A DNA stretch of 64,000 nt from UBA4292 sp002395865 (GTDB lineage: Bacteria > Bacillota > Clostridia > Lachnospirales > Lachnospiraceae), in NCBI GenBank assembly GCA_946533395.1, contig CAMNBU010000010.1, forward strand, positions 1-64,000, written 5' to 3'. A program made the position numbers and the translations under genes. The first letter of the stretch is position 1, and each line of letters starts with the position of its first letter. Positions 44,887 to 52,408 of this stretch are shown here, one piece after another. Under the pieces are notes generated by a model. The model had not been told where the DNA came from and did not search any database. It was given only the letters and a program-made list of their open reading frames with translations.

Positions 44887-46506
44887 TTAGTACTTGAATA
44901 CCTTATCCTTGCTGTCGCCGTAGGTCCAGCCCTTATCGGAATTGATACTCGTCATGCAGGTGCTCTCCGCGTTGCCCATTCCCGGGAATTTTCCGTTCTG
45001 GCTGAGTGTCGAATACATCAGGGAATAACCCGCATCCAGCGGACCCCTGCCGATAATGATCTGTGACTTGTCCCCGCGCATGTCCACCAGATAATCGCCG
45101 TTAACGCTGAAGTTTTCACTTATTATGTTTCCGTAGTTTACGACCTGGGCATTCTCATTGATACGTATTCCGAGGATGCCGCCTCCGCAGACCTTGGCCT
45201 TGCTCATGACTATCATCAGACCGGATATGTCTATATATCCAGACTGTGTGCCCCGCCGGCTGTTGTGTGTGGCTATCGTCGCGTCGTTGGCAAATACCTG
45301 TTCACCGATACGCCTGGTATCGTCCTGGGCGATCAATGTGCCGCCCTTCTCGATCCTGATCATTCCGTTGTTGATGATCCAGCCTGTTACGGAGAGGACG
45401 CCTCCGTCCTCCACTATGATTTTCACTCCGGGCTCTATGCACACCGGCCCGTCCATGGAATATACCGCACCGTTCGTCACGGTGACATCTGTCTTTAAGT
45501 AGGATATAAACTCCTCCTCGGCATAATAGATCTTGAAGGTGCTGGTCCAGTTCTGATTGCCCTTGGTACGGATCTTGTTGCCTGCATGGCCGATCACTAC
45601 CGACGAATGGTTATATCCGTTGGTGTCGGCGTAACTCTTCATCTCCTTGTTCATGGTTGAGCCAAGGCTTCCCGAGTACCTGGAGACCATCGGAGCAAAA
45701 TCACCCTTTGTGTATATCCTGTACGCTCCGCCTACATTCTCCACCTTCCATGTACGCCTGTCAAGGGGTACATTTCTCTGATGCGTATGGCCATCGTAAG
45801 TGTTTGACACCTTCACATTGCCGGAGCTGGTCGCCGCTGCCTTGGTATAATAATAATGCTCCGCGCCCCAGTCAAGACTGTTTACATAGTGATCGTCAAA
45901 TCCGAGCACCTCGGCAACCTTGCTTCTGAACTTGTGCACTCCGTGAAGCCAGTATTTGGCACCCGCGATCCTGCCGTCGTAATCACTGCAGCCGATAAGA
46001 TAATTTCCCGCACCCGAACCGTTGTCCACCCTGATCATGGTCGGAAGATCGGCCGGAATGTTCTCGCTGACCGCAACACCCGTTGCCGCAAGAGTTTTGT
46101 AATCAAACGGGAGATTCGCCACCAGGCCGGAAGTATTAGAGTACTCTTCTTCCATGTCGTAATAGCCCATAGGGAGGTTACTGGAGGAGAGAGCATAGGG
46201 GACATCCACTATGTAGTGGCCTTTCTCGGCGGGAGTCTCGCCATCCATGGCATCTCTGAAGCCCTTGCCTGCCACCCAGTAATATGTGTCATCCCAGACC
46301 ACAAGCACCTTATACTCCTTGTAATCGGATGTCTTGGGCGGCGGCCCCTCATGCCAATAGTACACCTTCCTCTGAGGAAGCTCCGGTGGCTGGAAACCCG
46401 AATCATCTATATCATACGCGGATGAGGCTGTGGGTAATAAAACACAAAAGAGCACGAAGGCCATAATCACCGCCAGTGCCCGAACCGCATTCTTTTTCCT
46501 TCTCAT
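44887..46506 (-). CDS. Secreted repeat-rich protein, T4SS operon
   Basis: 539 residues with a signal peptide (LAVIMAFVLFCVLLPTASSA-YDI). The second half (about 300-480) carries short parallel strand repeats (VYSMDGPVCIEPGVKIIVED and similar) that suggest a beta-helix. No anchor is visible, so it is probably released or wall-associated. GGAGCAATACT precedes the ATG. It is the first gene after the pilin and its hairpin; a role as adhesin or pilus-associated factor is inferred. Confidence 0.65.
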   Translation of the reverse strand: MRRKKNAVRALAVIMAFVLFCVLLPTASSAYDIDDSGFQPPELPQRKVYYWHEGPPPKTSDYKEYKVLVVWDDTYYWVAGKGFRDAMDGETPAEKGHYIVDVPYALSSSNLPMGYYDMEEEYSNTSGLVANLPFDYKTLAATGVAVSENIPADLPTMIRVDNGSGAGNYLIGCSDYDGRIAGAKYWLHGVHKFRSKVAEVLGFDDHYVNSLDWGAEHYYYTKAAATSSGNVKVSNTYDGHTHQRNVPLDRRTWKVENVGGAYRIYTKGDFAPMVSRYSGSLGSTMNKEMKSYADTNGYNHSSVVIGHAGNKIRTKGNQNWTSTFKIYYAEEEFISYLKTDVTVTNGAVYSMDGPVCIEPGVKIIVEDGGVLSVTGWIINNGMIRIEKGGTLIAQDDTRRIGEQVFANDATIATHNSRRGTQSGYIDISGLMIVMSKAKVCGGGILGIRINENAQVVNYGNIISENFSVNGDYLVDMRGDKSQIIIGRGPLDAGYSLMYSTLSQNGKFPGMGNAESTCMTSINSDKGWTYGDSKDKVFKY

Positions 46507-46593
46507 AGTATTGCTCCATATTTTAATGCGTCAGTTTCTAAATGGCGCATTTTCAGTTGATAATTAAACTGTTTACTTTAATCCTTTTTGACG

Positions 46594-46623
46594 ACACAGG
46601 GGCTGTACAAAACAGCCCCGTGT
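46594..46623 (-). other. Stable intercistronic hairpin after the pilin gene
   Basis: A 12-bp stem with one bulge (ACACAGGGGCTGT / ACAGCCCCGTGT) and a 5-base loop. No U-run follows on the minus strand, so it is not a canonical terminator. It may stabilise the pilin message or partly terminate, allowing more pilin than channel protein. Confidence 0.55.
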
Positions 46624-46642
46624 AATCTTCCGAGTTGTATAA

Positions 46643-46972
46643 TTACTCGGCTTCCTTTGTTGCATCCTCATCGGTCATGTTGACTACAGTCCTGCCTGCC
46701 TCATGGTTTACCCACTTAACCATCTCTGGCATCAGGAATCTGAGGCCGAGAAGAAGAACGAAGATGAGTACGAAGCCTACGATCGCGTTCTTGAGAGCAC
46801 CCTTAGCCTTCTCTCTGTCCTGAGGCTCCTCAGCCTTAGCGTACTTAACTCCGAGTACTACACAGTAGAGAGCTCCGAGAGCGCCTACGATAGCGAGCAT
46901 CGGGGGAAGCAGGTTGTAGATGAGGTCGACCACCGGAGTGGAGATCTTGTCGAAATTAGTAGCGAGTAACAT
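46643..46972 (-). CDS. VirB2/TrbC-like pilin subunit
   Basis: 109 residues with two hydrophobic helices (about 22-44 and 60-82) joined by a short charged loop (KYAKAEEPQDREKAKGA), the hallmark of T4SS pilins and of the T4SS_pilin family. The C-terminus is short and acidic. The ATG at 46972 follows AAGGAGG at good spacing. The longer frame to 47071 is rejected because the promoter lies inside it. It is the first gene of the T4SS operon and nearest the direct-repeat promoter. Confidence 0.85.
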   Translation of the reverse strand: MLLATNFDKISTPVVDLIYNLLPPMLAIVGALGALYCVVLGVKYAKAEEPQDREKAKGALKNAIVGFVLIFVLLLGLRFLMPEMVKWVNHEAGRTVVNMTDEDATKEAE

Positions 46973-47019
46973 GTTTTTATCCTCCTTAATTGTTGTCAGT
47001 TTTCTTACTGCCTGGGCGT

Positions 47020-47053
47020 ATGGTACTATACCGTGTCCAACAGATGTCCAACA
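47020..47053 (-). promoter_or_regulatory. Direct-repeat promoter of the T4SS operon
   Basis: Two perfect TGTTGGACA repeats on the minus strand (47053-47045 and 47042-47034), 11 bp apart. TACCAT (47025-47020) lies exactly 8 bp after the second. A TATAGT only 3 bp after is an alternative -10. The leader to the pilin ATG is about 40 nt. Confidence 0.78.
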
Positions 47054-47076
47054 AACAAAAAACTTTTTCAAAAAAA

Positions 47077-47195
47077 ATTATACCATAATGCATTCGCATT
47101 ATGCAGCCCGTCTTCGACGGTCTGTGTTTTGCTTCGCAAAACGTACCCGACGCACAGGTGCATCGGGTAGACCCTTCGGGTCTATAAATATTATA
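47077..47195. repeat. Composite hairpin repeat, copy II
   Basis: The same five-hairpin string as 129-260 but inverted, near-identical through the AGACCC, ACCCGA, GTTTTGC, CCGTC and CATAATGC stems. It sits between the T4SS promoter and the end of the GGDEF/MATE operon. Confidence 0.82.
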
Positions 47196-47250
47196 CCATA
47201 ATGCATTCGCATTATGCAGCCCGTCTTCGACGGTCAGTGTTTTGCTTCGC
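47191..47250. repeat. Composite hairpin repeat, truncated copy III
   Basis: Tandem with copy II in the same orientation, sharing the TATTATA junction. It is cut in the middle of the GTTTTGC/GCAAAAC stem, next to the GGDEF stop codon. Confidence 0.8.
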
Positions 47251-47255
47251 AGCAT

Positions 47256-48311
47256 CTACAGGTGTTCGCCCTCCAGCTTCAGCCTGAGCGCCACCATCTT
47301 CGCAAGGAAATATATGATCGCATTGTCGTTCTCCTGCCAGAGACGGCGGCTTCTGGGCTCGGCGCAGAACATATATCCGTATGTGTCCCCATCCATATTT
47401 ATTCTGATGACCACTGCCGTCTCCATCCCGTGCTCCATCAAAAAAGCATGGAACATAGGGCACCGCTTGTCCAGCTTCTCCAGCTCGTTTGAGGAATAGA
47501 GGTCATCGGTCATAATATTTCCGATATCCGGTGCATAGCCGCTGACATTCTCGTTTCGTACCGCATATACCCTGCCCTCATTGTTCACGAGATACAGATC
47601 CGACACCTGCAGTTCTTCCATGAGAAGCGGCATTACAGAACGGAGCTTGTTGTGAAGTCCCGGAACCATCTCAAACTGTCTGACCATGGCGTGCATGGCT
47701 GTGTAGACGCCGTGACGCGCCATCTGGCTGATGACGATATCCTTGTGCTTCTCCTCCACATATATTATGTAGCAGTTCCTCCCCTTGGTCTTGCCGCGGT
47801 ACAGGGTCTTGTCCACCAGCCCGAAGAGGCTGTTGTAATCTCCCGCGTCCGTAGGAAATGTCGCGCAGCCTATCGTTCCCGTGGTGAACGGGTCGCAGTC
47901 CTCAAGCTTGATATTCACTCTGAGCGTCTTACCGCCCTCGTAGGCCCTGCAAAGTGCCTCCTTCTTCTGCGCGTATTCGAGATTCTTCGTATCTACAAAG
48001 AGGAACTCATCGCCTCCGAACCTGCCGCATATGCCGTAGCCCTCCAGAAAATCCGCAAATCTCTGAGCCACACCCGAGAGCACGCCGTCGCCCGCGTGAT
48101 GGCCATAGGTATCATTGATATACTTGAAATTATCCAGATCGAGTATGCCGAAGGTAAAAGGCGTCCCCTTCCCGATAAGGTCCTGCGCAAGTCCGAGGAT
48201 GTACTGTCTCGACAGCACTCCGGTGAGCGGGTCGAGCATATTGCTTATACCGACCAGATTCAGTTCTTTTTCGAGATAATCAAATCTCTTCAGCTGTTCT
48301 TTTGTATACAC
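47256..48311 (-). CDS. Diguanylate cyclase (GGDEF) with C-terminal sensor-like domain
   Basis: 351 residues. The GGDEF domain (about 20-190) has intact active-site motif GGDEF at about 99-103, in RFGGDEFLF, preceded by DPLTGVLSRQY and GILDLDNFKYIND. A second alpha/beta domain (about 200-340) resembles a GAF-type sensor but is not clearly assignable. No membrane helix is visible. It should make cyclic di-GMP. It is 4 bases from the MATE stop codon, so the two are coupled. Adjacency to the T4SS operon is suggestive, not proof of a link. Confidence 0.8.
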   Translation of the reverse strand: MYTKEQLKRFDYLEKELNLVGISNMLDPLTGVLSRQYILGLAQDLIGKGTPFTFGILDLDNFKYINDTYGHHAGDGVLSGVAQRFADFLEGYGICGRFGGDEFLFVDTKNLEYAQKKEALCRAYEGGKTLRVNIKLEDCDPFTTGTIGCATFPTDAGDYNSLFGLVDKTLYRGKTKGRNCYIIYVEEKHKDIVISQMARHGVYTAMHAMVRQFEMVPGLHNKLRSVMPLLMEELQVSDLYLVNNEGRVYAVRNENVSGYAPDIGNIMTDDLYSSNELEKLDKRCPMFHAFLMEHGMETAVVIRINMDGDTYGYMFCAEPRSRRLWQENDNAIIYFLAKMVALRLKLEGEHL

Positions 48312-48315
48312 TCTT

Positions 48316-49695
48316 CTACTCCCTTACTATGTTTTTAGCCCAGATACCGCTAAGGACCATTCCTCCCCCGATAACACATTTTATGATCTCCAGCGACTGG
48401 ACGATGATTATCATATACAGCACGGACAGCCCCGTGAAGCGGCTCAGTATAAAAGCCGTAGGAACCGACAGCACCCACACAAAGCAGCTGTCGAATATAA
48501 ATGTGATAAGTGTGTTGCCTCCCGCGCGGATCGTGAAATACGACGCGTGTGTGTAGGCGTACAGCGGCATGAGCGCTCCGTAGACCACTATGAAGGAGCT
48601 CGCCATCGCTCTCACCTCATCGCTTGTCTTATAAAGAAGCGGAAATACCGGTGATATGGCCACCATCAGAAGTCCGAAGAATACCCCGAGAGCCACGGTA
48701 AATGCCCTCATCTTAGCGGCTGTATCCTTTGCCCTCTCTGTGTCGCCCGTGCCGAGTATCTGGCCGATCACTATGCCGACGGCCTCTCCCATGGCCAGAA
48801 ACGATACCCCGAGCAGGTTCCAGATGGTGCTCTCGATATTCAGAGCCGCCACCGCGCTTAAGCTCCTGTAGGAGTAGCACTGGTTCATGGTTGTCTGACC
48901 GAGAGCCCACAGGGTCTCGTTAGCCATCAGCGGCAGGGACTTTAGGGCAAATCTCATGGCGAGCGCGGGCGGTATCCTGAAGTTTCTGAAAGCGCCCACG
49001 ATGAAGGGATGCTTCTTAGAGTGGGTCGCCGTGTAGACTATGAGCACACCCATCTCCACGAATCTGGAGATGACCGTGGCCAGAGCCGCTCCCGCCGCTC
49101 CGAGCTCAGGAAAGCCCAAAAGACCGTAGATAAGAAGCGCATTGCCGATAAGATTTACAAAAATAGCTATGACTGCGGCGAACATCGGCACGCGTGTCTG
49201 GCCGGTGTCGCGCAGGGTGCCCGCGTAGGCATTCGAGATGCCGACGGGTATGAGGCCCGCGAGCATGATGCTCATGTAATCCCTGCCTATGGCGAGAGTC
49301 TCCGCCGCGTCCTCTGGACTGCCCTCGCCCTTTAAGAAAAGGCCGATGAGCGTGTCCGAGGCCAGTGCGAATATAGCTATGCTGAGTGCCGAAAGTATGG
49401 TATTGGCGACTATTTTGAAGCGGAAGGTATTCCTCACGCCCTCGGTGTCGCCCTTACCGTAGTACTGCGCAGTGAAGATGCCGGCGCCGGCGCTGGCCCC
49501 GAATATCAGCAGATAGTATACGAACATCAGCTGGTTCGAAATGGCCACGCCGGATAAGGCATTGGTGCCCACCCCTCCGATCATCAGATTATCCAGAAGG
49601 CTCACGAAATTCGATATGCCGTTCTGAACCATGATCGGAACAGCCACCATGAGCACCATTTTGTAGAAGGCTCTGTCGCCTATGTATTTCTTCAT
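48316..49695 (-). CDS. MATE-family efflux transporter
   Basis: 459 residues with about 12 membrane helices in the two-bundle MATE arrangement, opening with AFYKMVLMVAVPIMVQNGIS and repeating a similar pattern around 235. Exports cationic drugs or metabolites using an ion gradient. It follows the fucose isomerase gene by 33 bases; that gap holds a CTGCC-GAA-GGCAG hairpin near the start codon. Confidence 0.9.
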   Translation of the reverse strand: MKKYIGDRAFYKMVLMVAVPIMVQNGISNFVSLLDNLMIGGVGTNALSGVAISNQLMFVYYLLIFGASAGAGIFTAQYYGKGDTEGVRNTFRFKIVANTILSALSIAIFALASDTLIGLFLKGEGSPEDAAETLAIGRDYMSIMLAGLIPVGISNAYAGTLRDTGQTRVPMFAAVIAIFVNLIGNALLIYGLLGFPELGAAGAALATVISRFVEMGVLIVYTATHSKKHPFIVGAFRNFRIPPALAMRFALKSLPLMANETLWALGQTTMNQCYSYRSLSAVAALNIESTIWNLLGVSFLAMGEAVGIVIGQILGTGDTERAKDTAAKMRAFTVALGVFFGLLMVAISPVFPLLYKTSDEVRAMASSFIVVYGALMPLYAYTHASYFTIRAGGNTLITFIFDSCFVWVLSVPTAFILSRFTGLSVLYMIIIVQSLEIIKCVIGGGMVLSGIWAKNIVRE

Positions 49696-49728
49696 TACTG
49701 TCTGCCGAAGGCAGGCGACACCTCTGAC

Positions 49729-51210
49729 TTAGAACGGGTTCTCCGTCGGGTATCTGTCGCCCTTTGCCTTGTTAAATCCTATCTCCTCTGCGGGAACTCC
49801 GACGTATTTGAACACCTCGTAAAGAGCCTTTCCGAAATGTCCGAACGCCACCGCTCCGTGGTGAGGGAAATTCTTTTCTATGAGTACATGGCGGTAGAAC
49901 CTGCCCATCTCGGGGATGGCGAATACGCCGATGCCCCCGAAGGATCTGGTCGCTACCGGAAGGACCTCGCCCTGTGCCACGTAAGCGCGAAGCTTCGTGT
50001 CTGCAGTAGACTGAAGCCTGAAGAAGGTGATGTCTCCGGGAACGATATCGCCCTCGAGAGTACCCTGTGTTACCTCCTCCGGAAGTGCTCTTGCCATGAT
50101 CATCTGGTACTTCATGCTGCAGCTCGTGAGCTTGCCTGAGCAGGTATTGCCGCAGTGGAAGCCCATGAACGTATCCTTGTGAGTGTAGTTGAACTTGCCC
50201 TTGATGGACTCCTCATACATATCCGCGGGAACGGTGTTGTTGATATCGAGCAGCGTAACGGCGTCCTCGCTCACCATGGTTCCGATGAACTCCGAAAGTG
50301 CTCCGTAGATATCGACCTCGCAGGAAACGGGTATGCCCATGCCTGTCAGACGGCTGTTCACATAGCAGGGAACGAAGCCGAACTGTGTCTGGAATGCGGG
50401 CCAGCACTTGCCTGCGATGCAGACATACTTGCGGTAGCCCTTGTGAGCGTCGATCCAGTCGAGAAGCGTGAGCTCGTACTGAGCCAGCTTCGGAAGGATC
50501 TGAGGCTTCTTGTTGCCCGCGCCGAGCTCTGCCTCCATCTCCGCGATCTTCGCAGGGATCCTGGGGTCGTTCTCGTGCTTATTGAAGGCCTCGAAAAGAT
50601 CGAGTTCCGAGTTCTCCTCTATCTCAACGCCAAGGTCATACAGAGGCTTGATGGGAGCGTTGCATGCGAGGAAGTTGAGAGGTCTCGGGCCGAAGCTTAT
50701 AATCTTTAAATTCGAGAGCGCGTATACGGTCCTGGCAATGGGCACGAACTCATGGATCATATCGGCGCACTCCTCGGCTGTACCCACGGGGTAATCCGGG
50801 ATGTATGCCTTCACATTGCGAAGCTTTAAGTTGTAGCTGGCATTGAGCATACCGCAGTATGCGTCTCCTCTGCCGCCCACCAGATCGTTCTGGCTCTCCT
50901 CCGCGGCTGCGCAGAACATAACGGGTCCGTCGAAATGCTTCGCAAGAAGCGTCTCGGAAATCTCCGGTCCGAAATTGCCCAGATATACGCACAGGGCGTT
51001 ACAGCCTGCTGCCTGGATGTCGGCCAGTGCCTGCGTCATATGTATCTCGCTCTCAACTATGCATATGGGGCACTCATAAATGTCCTGCTCGCCGTACTTA
51101 GCCTTGTAGGCTGCCACGAGAGCCTTTCTTCTGTTGACTGACAGCGGCTCCGGGAAACAATCCCTTGAAACAGCCACTATACCGATCTTTACCTGTGGTG
51201 CATTCTTCAT
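49729..51210 (-). CDS. L-fucose/L-arabinose isomerase family protein
   Basis: 493 residues, matching the length and fold order of the fucose isomerase superfamily, with conserved EVDIYGALSEFI and GFHCGNTC segments. It would convert an aldose to a ketose in the cytoplasm (L-fucose or a related sugar); the exact substrate is not readable. The leader of about 130 nt carries a pseudoknot element directly before the AAGGT ribosome-binding site. Promoter: TATAAT at 51354-51349, TTGCTT 17 bp upstream. Confidence 0.8.
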   Translation of the reverse strand: MKNAPQVKIGIVAVSRDCFPEPLSVNRRKALVAAYKAKYGEQDIYECPICIVESEIHMTQALADIQAAGCNALCVYLGNFGPEISETLLAKHFDGPVMFCAAAEESQNDLVGGRGDAYCGMLNASYNLKLRNVKAYIPDYPVGTAEECADMIHEFVPIARTVYALSNLKIISFGPRPLNFLACNAPIKPLYDLGVEIEENSELDLFEAFNKHENDPRIPAKIAEMEAELGAGNKKPQILPKLAQYELTLLDWIDAHKGYRKYVCIAGKCWPAFQTQFGFVPCYVNSRLTGMGIPVSCEVDIYGALSEFIGTMVSEDAVTLLDINNTVPADMYEESIKGKFNYTHKDTFMGFHCGNTCSGKLTSCSMKYQMIMARALPEEVTQGTLEGDIVPGDITFFRLQSTADTKLRAYVAQGEVLPVATRSFGGIGVFAIPEMGRFYRHVLIEKNFPHHGAVAFGHFGKALYEVFKYVGVPAEEIGFNKAKGDRYPTENPF

Positions 51211-51216
51211 CTATTG

Positions 51217-51300
51217 TACCTTGTCGCAGGCATGGTGCGCATCGGTGTCGTGCCTGCCGCGGCACCGACGAAAGTTTGAAAGGTCATCTTTCAAACTTTT
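51217..51300 (-). promoter_or_regulatory. 5'-UTR pseudoknot element, copy 3
   Basis: Closely similar to 6976-7059. Arms on the + strand: A 51226-51232 (GCAGGCA), B 51240-51247, A' 51251-51257, B' 51263-51270, then a 12-bp hairpin (51271-51282/51288-51299) with a GTCAT loop. In stem B one pair is a G-U wobble only in the minus-strand RNA, as expected if the coding-strand RNA is the functional form. It ends at AAGGTACAATAG-ATG of the isomerase gene. Confidence 0.75.
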
Positions 51301-51348
51301 CTCCTTTGTTTTCGTTCTCCCACCTCAGGGGGCAATAATCCAATTGAC

Positions 51349-51377
51349 ATTATACTTTCTTTTTTGCAATAAAGCAA
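51349..51377 (-). promoter_or_regulatory. Sigma-A-type promoter of the fucose isomerase gene
   Basis: TATAAT (51354-51349) with TTGCTT at 17-bp spacing, minus strand. It places the pseudoknot element inside the transcribed leader. Confidence 0.65.
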
Positions 51378-51396
51378 GAAAAAAACGATAAAAGTA

Positions 51397-51430
51397 TAAA
51401 AAAGCGGACGATTCGATAAATCATCCGCTC
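51397..51430 (-). terminator. Terminator after the 51489 gene
   Basis: AGCGGATGATT/AATCGTCCGCT stem followed by T6 on the minus strand, about 60 bases after the stop codon. Confidence 0.75.
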
Positions 51431-51488
51431 TCTGTGCTTTTACGGGTTGCATCTCTTGCAAGGCACATACACCTCATCTATACAGTTC

Positions 51489-51824
51489 CTACCCCCTCCT
51501 TGCCTCCCTGAGAGGCTTATCCCAGTAAATGACTGCCCCGTTTTCCGAAGCGAGCCTGTCTATAGCTTCACACAGACCCTCGAGGAGCTTCTCCTCGCGC
51601 TTCTTCGATCTTCTGCCCTTTCCCTCGAATAAGACGGCAGAAAAGTACGCGTCATACGATACGGCGTAGTCCCCTTCGTCATCATACGGGAAGAATGTGA
51701 CCGCGGCCTCATACCTTATCTGTCCCGCCTCGGAGTCCGCGCACAGCATCACAAGCGCCCCGTGGCGTGCCCTGCCGCCGAATTCACCCTCTGCCGCAAA
51801 ATACTGTTCGTATACATTTACCAT
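51489..51824 (-). CDS. Small unknown protein
   Basis: 111 residues, not recognised. Mixed alpha/beta, with a charged C-terminal half that includes a basic GKGRRSKKREEK run and an ALVMLCADSEAGQIRYEAAV strand region. No signal peptide or membrane helix. It has its own terminator and is close to, but not clearly part of, the Xre/ImmA/PIN cassette (26 bases after the PIN stop). Confidence 0.55.
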   Translation of the reverse strand: MVNVYEQYFAAEGEFGGRARHGALVMLCADSEAGQIRYEAAVTFFPYDDEGDYAVSYDAYFSAVLFEGKGRRSKKREEKLLEGLCEAIDRLASENGAVIYWDKPLREARRG

Positions 51825-51850
51825 GGTATGCTCCTCTTATCCGCCCAGCT

Positions 51851-52408
51851 CTATACAGGCCATATCTCTTTATCAAAGTACTCCTTCTGCTTTCCCGCCA
51901 CAAGCCACAGAGCCTTACATATCTTCCTCGAGATATTGACTTCTCCATTATGCGCCATCTCAATGATATCCACTATTCTTATGCAAGTGATGTCATCAAT
52001 TCCGGTGTTTAGCAAAGAATCTATAATAGGCTGAAGGTTCATTTCGTCCGTTGCAAAAAACGGTATACCGGTCGCCTTTGCATAAGCCAAAGAACAAGTT
52101 TCACCTTTATTTTTATTCGGTCTGCGGGGATCGATCATTACTTTTTCAAGGTTACGGTATACTGCTTCAAAAATAACACGACTTTTGGTATCCAATCCAA
52201 TCTCATTTACAAGCTCTATCTTTCCTTTTGAAATCAGCTCTTTCAACTGTCTTACCGCCGATGAAGGCATCATTACTTCTTCGTATGCATGGGTATGCAT
52301 ATAGATCTTCGTTGATACAAAAGGAAGTATGTCATATAGATATCTGTACTTATCACTGCCTCCAAGTTTTATGCACAGATCAGCATCAACGATCATCCTG
52401 TCCAGCAT
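51851..52408 (-). CDS. PIN-like nuclease (VapC-type toxin candidate)
   Basis: 185 residues. An opening Asp in MIVDADLCIKL and a later acidic NKGETCSLAYAKATGIPFFATDE segment match PIN-domain nuclease positions. The start ATG overlaps the ImmA stop by 16 bases and has GGAGGAAGACGA in front. Third gene of a Xre-ImmA-PIN operon. It probably cleaves RNA and is kept in check by its partners; catalysis is not proven. Confidence 0.7.
   Translation of the reverse strand: MLDRMIVDADLCIKLGGSDKYRYLYDILPFVSTKIYMHTHAYEEVMMPSSAVRQLKELISKGKIELVNEIGLDTKSRVIFEAVYRNLEKVMIDPRRPNKNKGETCSLAYAKATGIPFFATDEMNLQPIIDSLLNTGIDDITCIRIVDIIEMAHNGEVNISRKICKALWLVAGKQKEYFDKEIWPV

Noticed and set aside
24633..47053. Calling the secretion operon a conjugative element
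   Set aside because: No relaxase, oriT-like site, VirB1 hydrolase or integrase could be found near it in this window.
46643..47071. Longer pilin reading frame starting at 47071
   Set aside because: It would place the direct-repeat promoter inside the gene. The ATG at 46972 has a strong ribosome-binding site and gives a normal pilin.
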